Positions 8,188 to 13,517 of a stretch of 13,517 nucleotides of DNA are shown here, piece after piece. The notes under the pieces were generated by a model, which searched no databases, was not told the origin of the DNA, and saw only the letters and a list, made by a program, of their open reading frames with translations. How positions within the stretch are numbered: position 1 is the first letter of the stretch; every line of letters starts with the position of its first letter. The stretch is taken from assembly GCA_945834545.1 (NCBI GenBank), contig CAMAHO010000040.1:1-13517 (forward strand), read 5' to 3'. The position numbers were made by a program, and so were the translations under genes. The stretch comes from an uncultured Lachnospiraceae bacterium (GTDB lineage: Bacteria > Bacillota > Clostridia > Lachnospirales > Lachnospiraceae).

Positions 8188-8217
8188 ATTATACATTAAA
8201 AAATGACACATATGTAT
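8188..8217 (-). promoter_or_regulatory. Putative -10 element and inverted repeat upstream of the DUF6508-like/TetR unit
   Basis: On the minus strand TATAAT occurs at 8193-8188, which would give a short leader before the GTG at 8165. No good -35 hexamer lies at 16-18 bp upstream, so activity is uncertain. ATACAT (8191-8196) and ATGTAT (8212-8217) form an inverted repeat overlapping the -10, and the palindrome ACATATGT sits at 8208-8215. This is a plausible operator for the TetR protein encoded in the same unit, by inference only. Confidence 0.35.
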
Positions 8218-8299
8218 TTTTATATTATCACATTTTGCCCAAAAGTACAGTAAAACTTTACTTAACGGCACCTGCGAATGGTAAAAAAATCCAAATCTA

Positions 8300-10600
8300 C
8301 TATCCTATACTGCGTTTTTCATAAAATGCTATCTCTTTTTCCAGGACCTCTGATGGCTTTTTGCCGGCATTGGAAATCTTTGTCCGAACATTATGAAGCA
8401 TATGCAGCTGTTGTTTGTTCTTAATCTCCTGACGTTGAATCAGTTCTGCAAACTGCGGATTATTCACCAGCGTTCTTGTAATATCCTTTGAAAAAGGACA
8501 ATAGAGAAACAGGATTCTGCGAGCCAGCTTATTCAGTCGCATGGAACCTTTTCCTTCATATAAAATCCAGGTCATATAATCCCTGATGAACATCTCTTTA
8601 AAGCTGTTCTTGCACCGTTGCAGGCTGGTTCTCACCTTCTCCTTCGCCTCACTGGAGAGTTCATGATTCTTTCTGTAAAACTGAATGTAATCAAAGTATT
8701 CACTAGTCAGAGAAGGATCTGTGATATCATTCCACCTGCTGCCCTGTATTCTCTTACACATTTCCCAACGAAATTCTGCTGCCAGGTGAATAAAGGAAGT
8801 CAGAAAATCCTCCTGATGGAAAACAGAAATCACAAATCGAGCCGGTGTGGTTCGAACCTTCCCTTCAATCTCCTGCCACATTACCGCTCTGACTCCCACA
8901 TTGGGTGTCAAAATAAGATCCGGCAAATACTCCAGATGTACAGGTATTTTGCCCATCAACGGATCCGTACCCAGGCTTTCCCTGTAAAAGACAGAATAGT
9001 CCACTTCCCGAACCATCTGAATGCTCTGCAGCACCTTCTCCTGATTCACCAGGCTGGATGCCAGACCCTTTAGGACATTGTCCTTATCAAAAAACGGAAT
9101 ATAGGTAGAGATTCGTCCATAGGTCATCTTGTTTACAGAAGGGAACAGATTTTTCAGTTCATATTCTACCTTTGCCTTCCTGTCATTTTTCAACTTATTT
9201 ACTTCCGGCTGGGATAAGTTGTATTCCAGTTTCATTTTTTGAACCTGCTCTGCGTAATCCACTTCAAATTCATTTCTGCTGGGTTCCTTTTTCCCTTCGT
9301 AGATAGCCAGCAGCCACTGGTAAAAGGGATAGACTCCAGTGTCCTTCAGAGCCTCCACCTGTGGCAGAAGTTTAAGCAGCTCCATAGCAAGCTCCGGCCC
9401 TGCCAGCTCCTCATCCACATAACCAAAGTATAAGAACAGTTTCACAACCTCCGGCACTTTGTCGTAGCCCACTTCCAGCGAACGGAAGAACAAGCTGTGA
9501 TACAGCACATAAAAGTCCTTCGTCAAACTGTGTCTGAGCTGGCTGCACTCCTCCTCAGTGGAATACTTATCCGGCAGATTCTTGTAAGTAGTGAGCAAAT
9601 GTCTGAGTCTTGCACCATACTCCACATCTGCCTCTGCAAAATTGAGTATTATGGTAAGGGAATTAATCAGGGATTTATCCAGCGCCTGTCCCTGTTTTTT
9701 CTCGTTGTCCTGTTTTTGTGCTGCCGGCTCCACTCTGCCACTCTCCAATGCCGTGACGAGCTCCATAAACTCCTTCTGTCTCTCCTGCCAGTCCCCAGTA
9801 CTAAAGTTGGGATTTTCCAGTTGTAAAAAGATACGGTTCATAAGCTGGAACAAGGTATCCGTATCCCCATCATCAGCGGGCAACTGTCGATACAAATTAG
9901 TAACACAGTTCACAAAATCCACCTTGTCCTGTCGCAGAAAAAAATCCCTTACTTTTTGAATATATCTGGCCTGTTCCTCCACACCGATATAGGTTCTTCT
10001 AAAGTCAAGGCTGCACTTTCTGAGCATTCCCATGGTCACGGAGCTGTCTGCCAGCAAAGGCTGATAGGCCGCACTGCTGTAAAATTTACACAGACCGGTA
10101 TAAAAGCTGTTTAACCAGTAATCCGGCGCCTCATCACCTAAATAAGCCTCCAGATCATCATAGCTGGGGGGCAGCATAGAGGATACTCGATGCTTTCTGC
10201 AGATTTCCTGATACAAAGCTGCATCCTCTCTGGCAGAGTTATATAGGTCATTACAGGTAATACCGTTTAAGGAAGATTCATTCATCATGACCGCAATCTG
10301 CTTGAAGGCTGAAATCAGGCTCAGTCTTGCCACATCCGGATGGCCCCTAAAAATCTCCTCCAAGGCTTCCATAGAATGAACGGGGTATACTGCCAGCTCG
10401 GCATCCTCCTGAACATAGTATTCCAGAAAATGAATTTCAGAGCAAATCTCGTTGATGCCTATCACATCCCCGGCATTTAACAGAAACCGTCCTCCGGGAT
10501 ACCTGACCTGAACCTTCCCCTTCACGATTAGTTGGATGGATGTCATTGGATTTCCATAGACATATAGAGTTTTTCCTTTTGCAATTGGAATATTGGCCAT
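8300..10600 (-). CDS. Large protein with N-terminal cNMP-binding-like domain, function unknown
   Basis: A 766-aa protein. Residues about 5-105 read as a Crp-type cyclic-nucleotide-binding beta-barrel: YVYGNPMTSIQLIVKGKVQV, then LLNAGDVIGINEI (40-52), then ELAVYPVHSMEALEEIF. The phosphate-binding cassette looks degenerate. After GINEI the spacing holds no Arg-x-Ala type signature, so cAMP binding is doubtful. No helix-turn-helix follows, unlike Crp/Fnr regulators. The remaining roughly 650 residues are mostly helical and charged, with no domain I recognise; a distinctive stretch is FRWEMCKRIQGSRWNDITD at about 610-628. There is no signal peptide or transmembrane segment. The start at 10600 is supported by AGGGGG 7 nt upstream. 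It is preceded by about 200 nt of strongly structured sequence, which may be its leader, and followed by a run of seven T without a clear hairpin. Confidence 0.8.
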   Translation of the reverse strand: MANIPIAKGKTLYVYGNPMTSIQLIVKGKVQVRYPGGRFLLNAGDVIGINEICSEIHFLEYYVQEDAELAVYPVHSMEALEEIFRGHPDVARLSLISAFKQIAVMMNESSLNGITCNDLYNSAREDAALYQEICRKHRVSSMLPPSYDDLEAYLGDEAPDYWLNSFYTGLCKFYSSAAYQPLLADSSVTMGMLRKCSLDFRRTYIGVEEQARYIQKVRDFFLRQDKVDFVNCVTNLYRQLPADDGDTDTLFQLMNRIFLQLENPNFSTGDWQERQKEFMELVTALESGRVEPAAQKQDNEKKQGQALDKSLINSLTIILNFAEADVEYGARLRHLLTTYKNLPDKYSTEEECSQLRHSLTKDFYVLYHSLFFRSLEVGYDKVPEVVKLFLYFGYVDEELAGPELAMELLKLLPQVEALKDTGVYPFYQWLLAIYEGKKEPSRNEFEVDYAEQVQKMKLEYNLSQPEVNKLKNDRKAKVEYELKNLFPSVNKMTYGRISTYIPFFDKDNVLKGLASSLVNQEKVLQSIQMVREVDYSVFYRESLGTDPLMGKIPVHLEYLPDLILTPNVGVRAVMWQEIEGKVRTTPARFVISVFHQEDFLTSFIHLAAEFRWEMCKRIQGSRWNDITDPSLTSEYFDYIQFYRKNHELSSEAKEKVRTSLQRCKNSFKEMFIRDYMTWILYEGKGSMRLNKLARRILFLYCPFSKDITRTLVNNPQFAELIQRQEIKNKQQLHMLHNVRTKISNAGKKPSEVLEKEIAFYEKRSIG

Positions 10601-10620
10601 ATTGAATCCCCCTGATGATT

Positions 10621-10829
10621 GGCAGAAACTACCCGGATATTTACATAAGGTACTATTGATACCTACGGATTGCTACGCAGGACCTGCTCTCGCAATCCTA
10701 CCCAAATATTCGCATATCGTGGGACTTGCGTCCCACTTTTATGCTCATACTTGGGCGGGTCCCAAACTCCAGGCTCCACCTTTGAGCAAACTCAGGTGGA
10801 GCCTGGAGTTTTTGACCCTGGTATCATGT
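10621..10829 (-). ncRNA. Candidate structured RNA: four-way junction in the leader of the cNMP-like gene
   Basis: Read on the minus strand, the helices are as follows. P1 closes the junction (UGAUACC 10826-10820 with GGUAUCA 10663-10657). P2 has 5 bp (10814-10818/10757-10761), a 2x2 internal loop and then 18 perfect bp (10794-10811/10764-10781). P3 (10730-10755/10701-10725) has about 20 pairs including a G-U, a tandem G-A internal loop and a GCAA tetraloop. P4 is 10692-10698/10667-10673 with an inner GCAG/CTGC. A 3' hairpin lies at 10621-10633. Junction linkers are only 1-3 nt. The A-C mismatches seen on plus in P3 and in the 3' hairpin become G-U on minus, which fixes the strand. The span, about 200 nt, is near that of the raiA RNA class known from Firmicutes, but I cannot confirm the class by sequence. 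It may be a cis-regulatory leader or an independent RNA. Confidence 0.65.
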
Positions 10830-10840
10830 AGTATACTACA
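10827..10840. promoter_or_regulatory. Perfect 14-bp palindrome TGTAGTATACTACA between divergent units
   Basis: The sequence is its own reverse complement over all 14 bases and has an operator-like form. It overlaps the putative minus-strand -10 (TATACT) and lies about 37 bp upstream of the -35 of the Mrp promoter, so a protein bound here could affect both directions. A flanking pair, ACCCTG (10815-10820) and CAGGGT (10839-10844), would compete with P1 and P2 of the RNA if transcribed. Confidence 0.4.
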
Positions 10841-10858
10841 GGGTTTGGGATTTGAAAA
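10830..10858 (-). promoter_or_regulatory. Putative minus-strand promoter for the structured leader and cNMP-like gene
   Basis: TATACT (10835-10830) is a good -10, with TTTTCA (10858-10853) as a weak -35 matching four of six consensus bases at a 17-bp spacer. Transcription would start near 10823, at or within the 5' strand of the closing helix of the candidate RNA. The match between predicted start and structure edge is the main support. Confidence 0.4.
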
Positions 10859-10870
10859 GAACCTCAAATC
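10849..10870. promoter_or_regulatory. Inverted repeat GATTTGA/TCAAATC next to the Mrp promoter
   Basis: GATTTGA (10849-10855) and TCAAATC (10864-10870) are exact reverse complements with an 8-bp spacer. The pair ends 6 bp before the -35 hexamer of the plus promoter, and a similar TTTGAAAT lies in the promoter spacer. This placement suits an activator or repressor site for the antiporter operon, by inference. Confidence 0.35.
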
Positions 10871-10876
10871 TTAGAA

Positions 10877-10904
10877 TTGACATTTGAAATAAAAGGACTA
10901 TAAT
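10877..10904 (+). promoter_or_regulatory. Consensus sigma-A promoter of the Mrp operon
   Basis: TTGACA (10877-10882) and TATAAT (10899-10904) both match the housekeeping consensus exactly, separated by 16 bp. The expected start is near 10911. A short leader follows, with AAAGGAG (10929-10935) 6 nt before the ATG of the first gene at 10942. This is the strongest promoter visible in the window. Confidence 0.88.
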
Positions 10905-10941
10905 TTCTGTGGTTTTAAATTAAAAAGCAAAGGAGAACGCT

Positions 10942-11412
10942 ATGTTTTTACTTTTTTTCCTGCTATGGATTATATTCGCAGCAAACATTACACCGGAAAT
11001 CTGCATCTTTGGTTTCCTCATTGCTGCTGCCTTATTCTTCTTTCTATGCAAATGTATGGATTACAGTATCAAAAAAGAAGTTTCCTTATATAAAAGACTT
11101 GGGCTCTTCCTTCGGTATCTGTCGCTCTTAATTGGCGAAATCATTAAAGCTAACCTGACAACAATCAAACTGATTCTGTCTCAAAAGGAAGAGATTGAAC
11201 CTGCTCTGGTCACCTTTGAGACAAGTCTTACCACTGCAGTAGGCAAAACCCTTCTGGCAGATGCCATTACCTTGACTCCGGGAACCATCACAGTCTCCGT
11301 AGACGAAGCTACCTTTCAGGTACACTGTCTGGATAAGGATTTAGCTCAGGGACTTACAGACAGTGCGTTTGAGAAACTGGCCAAGAAGCTGGAAGATAAG
11401 GAGGAAGAATAA
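10942..11412 (+). CDS. mrpE: Mrp/Mnh cation/proton antiporter subunit E
   Basis: A 156-aa membrane subunit of the multi-subunit Mrp (Mnh) antiporter, equivalent to MbhA of membrane-bound hydrogenase modules. Two hydrophobic segments at the N-terminus (about 1-37) and a third near 53-70 are followed by a soluble C-terminal domain. The family motif is visible as LLADAITLTPGTITVSVD (104-121), with ELVKANL-like GEIIKANL at 65-72. Length is normal for the family. It is the first gene after a consensus promoter and starts the chain of tightly packed subunit genes. In the known complexes subunit E helps assembly and stability rather than carrying the proton channel. Confidence 0.92.
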   Translation: MFLLFFLLWIIFAANITPEICIFGFLIAAALFFFLCKCMDYSIKKEVSLYKRLGLFLRYLSLLIGEIIKANLTTIKLILSQKEEIEPALVTFETSLTTAVGKTLLADAITLTPGTITVSVDEATFQVHCLDKDLAQGLTDSAFEKLAKKLEDKEEE

Positions 11413-11790
11413 ATGCATACCAATCAACCTTTTTTACAGCAGGCCTGCCATATTGTGTTTCTCATTGCCCTCATCTTTTTAGCGGTCTGCTTGCTATTAT
11501 GCCTTCTTCGTGCCATCAAGGGTCCCAGAGTGGCTGACCGAATTGTGGCCGCCAATATGATGGGCACTATGGTTATGGTCATCATCGGTATCCTGTCCTT
11601 GTTCTTGGGCGAAGGCTATTTAATGGACATCTGTATTATCTATGCACTGATTAGTTTCTTAGCTGTTATCGTGCTTACCAAGGTATATACCGGAGTCTAC
11701 CTGGAAGCCAAAGAGCAGGCGCAGGCTTCTCAAAAAGAGGCAGCGGATTCCGGAAATCAGCCAAACTGCCAACAGGAGGACGTAAAATGA
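11413..11790 (+). CDS. mrpF: Mrp/Mnh cation/proton antiporter subunit F
   Basis: A 125-aa membrane subunit with three hydrophobic helices (about 12-34, 46-65 and 68-93) and a hydrophilic, glutamine-rich tail. The family block GPRVADRIVAANM is at 37-49, and MDICIIYALISF follows at 71-82, as in MnhF/MbhB proteins. The ATG directly abuts the TAA of subunit E, and AAGGAGG (11398-11404) inside the end of that gene provides the ribosome binding site 8 nt upstream, a layout typical of translational coupling. The tail from about residue 100 is longer than in many homologues and poor in conserved residues. Confidence 0.92.
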   Translation: MHTNQPFLQQACHIVFLIALIFLAVCLLLCLLRAIKGPRVADRIVAANMMGTMVMVIIGILSLFLGEGYLMDICIIYALISFLAVIVLTKVYTGVYLEAKEQAQASQKEAADSGNQPNCQQEDVK

Positions 11791-12149
11791 ATGTAGTAGA
11801 ATGGATTCAATTTCTTGCAGGCTGTGCCTTTTTGTTTTTGGGACTCTTTTTATTTCTGGTAGAGATGATTGGTGTGTTTCGCTTTCACTATGTTCTAAAC
11901 CGTATGCACGCTGCCGCAATTGGTGATACTCTCGGTATCGGCAGTTGCTTTTTAGGATTGATTATCTTAAGTGGTTTCAACTTCACCTCGCTGAAGCTGG
12001 CACTGGTTATCGCTTTCCTATGGATTGCCTCTCCTACCTCCTCCCATCTGATTGCCAGATTGGAGGTAACAACGAAGGAGGACGACGCGGAAGAATTTGA
12101 AGATCTTACCCTCTCAAAGGAAGGAGAATCCGAAAATGACCATATTTGA
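11787..12149 (+). CDS. mrpG: Mrp/Mnh cation/proton antiporter subunit G
   Basis: A 120-aa membrane subunit with three predicted helices (about 8-30, 49-63 and 68-89) and an acidic C-terminal tail (TKEDDAEEFEDL). The MnhG signature RMHAAAIGDTLG is at 39-50. The start overlaps the stop of subunit F in an ATGA, and AGGAGG lies 7 nt upstream. The last 14 nt overlap the next gene. The gene order E-F-G at the front of the operon matches the Mbh/Mbs type of module rather than the A-B-C-D-E-F-G order of Bacillus Mrp. Confidence 0.92.
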   Translation: MNVVEWIQFLAGCAFLFLGLFLFLVEMIGVFRFHYVLNRMHAAAIGDTLGIGSCFLGLIILSGFNFTSLKLALVIAFLWIASPTSSHLIARLEVTTKEDDAEEFEDLTLSKEGESENDHI

Positions 12150-12432
12150 ATACATTTTATTTTTCTTTTTGATTATTTGTGCCATTGCGGCAAGCTTTTC
12201 CAAAAAGCTTCTCAATACCATTCTGATATTTATGTCCTATAGCCTTGTCATGTCCATCATCTGGATTTTGATTGAATCTCCTGACCTGGCTATTACAGAA
12301 GCTGCCGTAGGCGCCGGCGTTACCACTGTCCTGTTTTTGATTACCTTGAAAAAAATCGAAGCCATAAGAGAGCCTCAAAAAGAGGAAACGCTGGCTGGTT
12401 CCGAAGAAAAGGAGGCGAAGCTTCATGAGTAG
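12136..12432 (+). CDS. MbhD-like subunit (DUF4040), equivalent to part of the MrpA C-terminus
   Basis: A 98-aa protein with three hydrophobic helices (about 4-20, 25-45 and 57-71). The motif ESPDLAITEAAVGAG at 47-61 is the DUF4040/MbhD hallmark, found near the C-terminus of full-length MrpA in Bacillus but as a separate gene in Mbh-type complexes. The open frame extends back to 12097. The start at 12136 is preferred because AAGGAG lies 9 nt upstream, the protein then begins with a membrane helix, and overlap with subunit G falls to 14 nt. In the known structures this region helps form the ion path between subunits; the conserved acidic residues in helix three are kept here. Confidence 0.87.
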   Translation: MTIFEYILFFFLIICAIAASFSKKLLNTILIFMSYSLVMSIIWILIESPDLAITEAAVGAGVTTVLFLITLKKIEAIREPQKEETLAGSEEKEAKLHE

Positions 12433-13384
12433 AAAAGTGCCTGAGGAAGACTATAAAAAGACTCTGTCTTATCGTTTTTCCCGCTGGCTAAGCGGAGAGA
12501 AAGATCCTTATCTGGGCGAGGTGGAGATGAAAAAGCTGCTGCCTTTTTCGGAGCCCCGGGAGCTTACTCTCTCTCATAGCAAGCAACAGCAGGAGGTTAG
12601 AGAGCAGGTCTACGATATCAAGGAAAATAAGGAAGTCAAGGGCTTTTCCATAGCCTACAGAATTGTGTCTGTTCTGGTTTTGCTGTTTCTTTTGGCTATG
12701 CTGTTATACAGTGTCTCCTACCTTCCCCCTTACGGGGAAGCCGCAAATCCGGTCAATAATGAAGTTTCCGAACGCTATATAGAAAAGGGATTGCAGGAAA
12801 CCGGAGCCGTCAATATCGTTACCGGTATGATTTTGGATTACAGAGCCTTCGACACCTTAGGAGAATCTCATGTGCTGTTTATTGCTACCTGTACGGTACT
12901 CATCCTCCTTCGTCGGGAGAAACGACGTGACCACGAAGAGGAGCTCTCCGACCGCACCCACGAGCCGAAAAACGATGTGATTTTGCAGACCGCAGCCCGT
13001 GTTTTGGTACCCCTCATCATGATCTTTGGAATTTACATCATCCTGTTTGGTCACTTAGGGCCTGGCGGTGGATTCTCCGGCGGAGCCGTAATCGGTGCCG
13101 GGCTGATTCTCTACCTGAATGCCTTTGGCTTTGAAAAGACAGAGAAATTCTTTCATGCAAAAACCTATAAATGGATGAGCTTTGGTGCCCTGGCCTGCTA
13201 CAGTGCCGCAAAGAGTTATTCCTTTTACACTGGCGCAAACCATATAGAAAGTGTCATACCCTTGGGTACACCCGGAGCCATTCTGAGCAGCGGCTTGATC
13301 TTACTTTTAAACATCTGTGTAGGGGTTGTGGTATCCGGCACCATGTATGCCTTCTACTGTATGTTCCGAAAGGGGGATTTCTAG
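12425..13384 (+). CDS. MbhE-MnhB fusion subunit with a long cytoplasmic N-terminus
   Basis: A 319-aa protein that joins two subunits. Residues about 76-165 correspond to MbhE (the last part of MrpA): a helix at 77-99, then TGAVNIVTGMILDYRAFDT with LGESHV at 126-150 and a second helix. Residues about 184-315 correspond to MrpB/MnhB, with ILQTAARVLVPLIMI at 186-200 and the signature GHLGPGGGFSGGAVIG at 209-224. The first 75 residues are charged and hydrophilic, match no subunit I know, and probably lie in the cytoplasm. The ATG overlaps the previous stop by 8 nt, and AAAAGGAGG lies 9 nt upstream. The frame is continuous, so the join is real unless the assembly is wrong. The fusion would keep both parts at one-to-one ratio. 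Confidence 0.88.
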   Translation: MSRKVPEEDYKKTLSYRFSRWLSGEKDPYLGEVEMKKLLPFSEPRELTLSHSKQQQEVREQVYDIKENKEVKGFSIAYRIVSVLVLLFLLAMLLYSVSYLPPYGEAANPVNNEVSERYIEKGLQETGAVNIVTGMILDYRAFDTLGESHVLFIATCTVLILLRREKRRDHEEELSDRTHEPKNDVILQTAARVLVPLIMIFGIYIILFGHLGPGGGFSGGAVIGAGLILYLNAFGFEKTEKFFHAKTYKWMSFGALACYSAAKSYSFYTGANHIESVIPLGTPGAILSSGLILLLNICVGVVVSGTMYAFYCMFRKGDF

Positions 13385-13385
13385 G

Positions 13386-13517
13386 ATGAATTGGTCTAAT
13401 TTACTGCATAACTTCCCGGAAGTCGTATCCATGATTTTATTTGTTATCGGCTTCTCAAATCTTCTTTTACAGAAGAATCTGATTAAGAAAATTATAGGGC
13501 TGAATATTATGGATACC
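13386..13517 (+). CDS. mrpC: Mrp/Mnh antiporter subunit C, 5' part only
   Basis: The first 44 codons of a gene cut by the window end. The translation, with FPEVVSMILFVIGFSNLLLQ and KKIIGLNIMDT, has the first helix and the following conserved turn of MnhC/NuoK-type small subunits. It starts 1 nt after the TAG of the preceding gene, with AGGGGG (13371-13376) 9 nt upstream. The position after MnhB is the expected one. The proton-channel subunit D (NuoL/M/N-like) would be expected next but lies outside the window. Confidence 0.82.
   Translation, partial: MNWSNLLHNFPEVVSMILFVIGFSNLLLQKNLIKKIIGLNIMDT

Noticed and set aside
8283..8289. Seven-T run (minus strand) after the cNMP-like gene as an intrinsic terminator
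   Set aside because: No convincing GC-rich stem precedes the T run; only weak AT-rich pairings can be drawn.
10719..10740. GTGGGAC/GTCCCAC followed by TTTT as a plus-strand terminator
   Set aside because: No plus-strand gene ends upstream of it, and it is better explained as the tip of P3, with a GCAA tetraloop, on the minus strand.
10593..10874. 93-aa plus-strand open frame in the intergenic region
   Set aside because: It has no ribosome binding site, overlaps the structured inverted repeats, and its translation shows no family resemblance.
12097..12135. Earlier start for the MbhD-like gene at 12097
   Set aside because: It would add 13 polar residues, increase overlap with subunit G to 53 nt, and lose the strong AAGGAG placed before 12136.

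Overview
The window looks like a chromosomal segment of a Clostridia bacterium, most likely Lachnospiraceae. The evidence is moderate-to-low GC, strong Shine-Dalgarno sequences, a consensus sigma-A promoter, a long single-chain clade-II-type PurL, and an HDOD protein, a cyclic-nucleotide-binding-like protein and a small DUF6508-like protein whose look I associate with that family. This placement is inference. I see no tRNA, rRNA, CRISPR array, insertion sequence or phage gene.

Layout. Positions 1-10600 are all minus-strand. From right to left in the direction of transcription they hold: a 766-aa protein with an N-terminal cNMP-binding-like fold and a large unassigned helical region (8300-10600); a two-gene unit of a small DUF6508-like protein and a TetR regulator (7085-8165); purL for purine synthesis (3149-6946), ended by a clear intrinsic terminator; an HDOD protein with a degenerate EAL-like half (1795-3018); and an NhaC-family antiporter (136-1632). 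Positions 10942-13517 run on the plus strand and hold an Mrp/Mbh-type cation/proton antiporter operon in the order E, F, G, MbhD-like (DUF4040), an MbhE-MnhB fusion, and C, which is cut by the window end. The genes are joined by 4-14 nt overlaps or abut, and each has a strong ribosome binding site.

The most unusual part is the 341-bp gap between the two divergent units (10601-10941). Read on the minus strand, about 200 nt of it fold by eye into a four-way junction: a 7-bp closing helix, a very long hairpin of 18+5 bp, a long imperfect hairpin capped by a GCAA tetraloop with a tandem G-A internal loop, a third hairpin, and a 3' hairpin. Two apparent mismatches become G-U pairs only on the minus strand, which sets the transcribed strand. 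It lies between a weak minus promoter at about 10830-10858 and the ribosome binding site of the 766-aa gene, so it is either a cis-acting leader or a free-standing structured RNA. A consensus plus promoter (10877-10904) drives the Mrp operon.

How the genes fit together: two sodium/proton exchange systems (NhaC and Mrp/Mbh) flank the segment. The other genes (purine synthesis, a TetR pair, an HDOD signalling protein, a cNMP-like protein) share no obvious pathway and seem to be separate transcription units.
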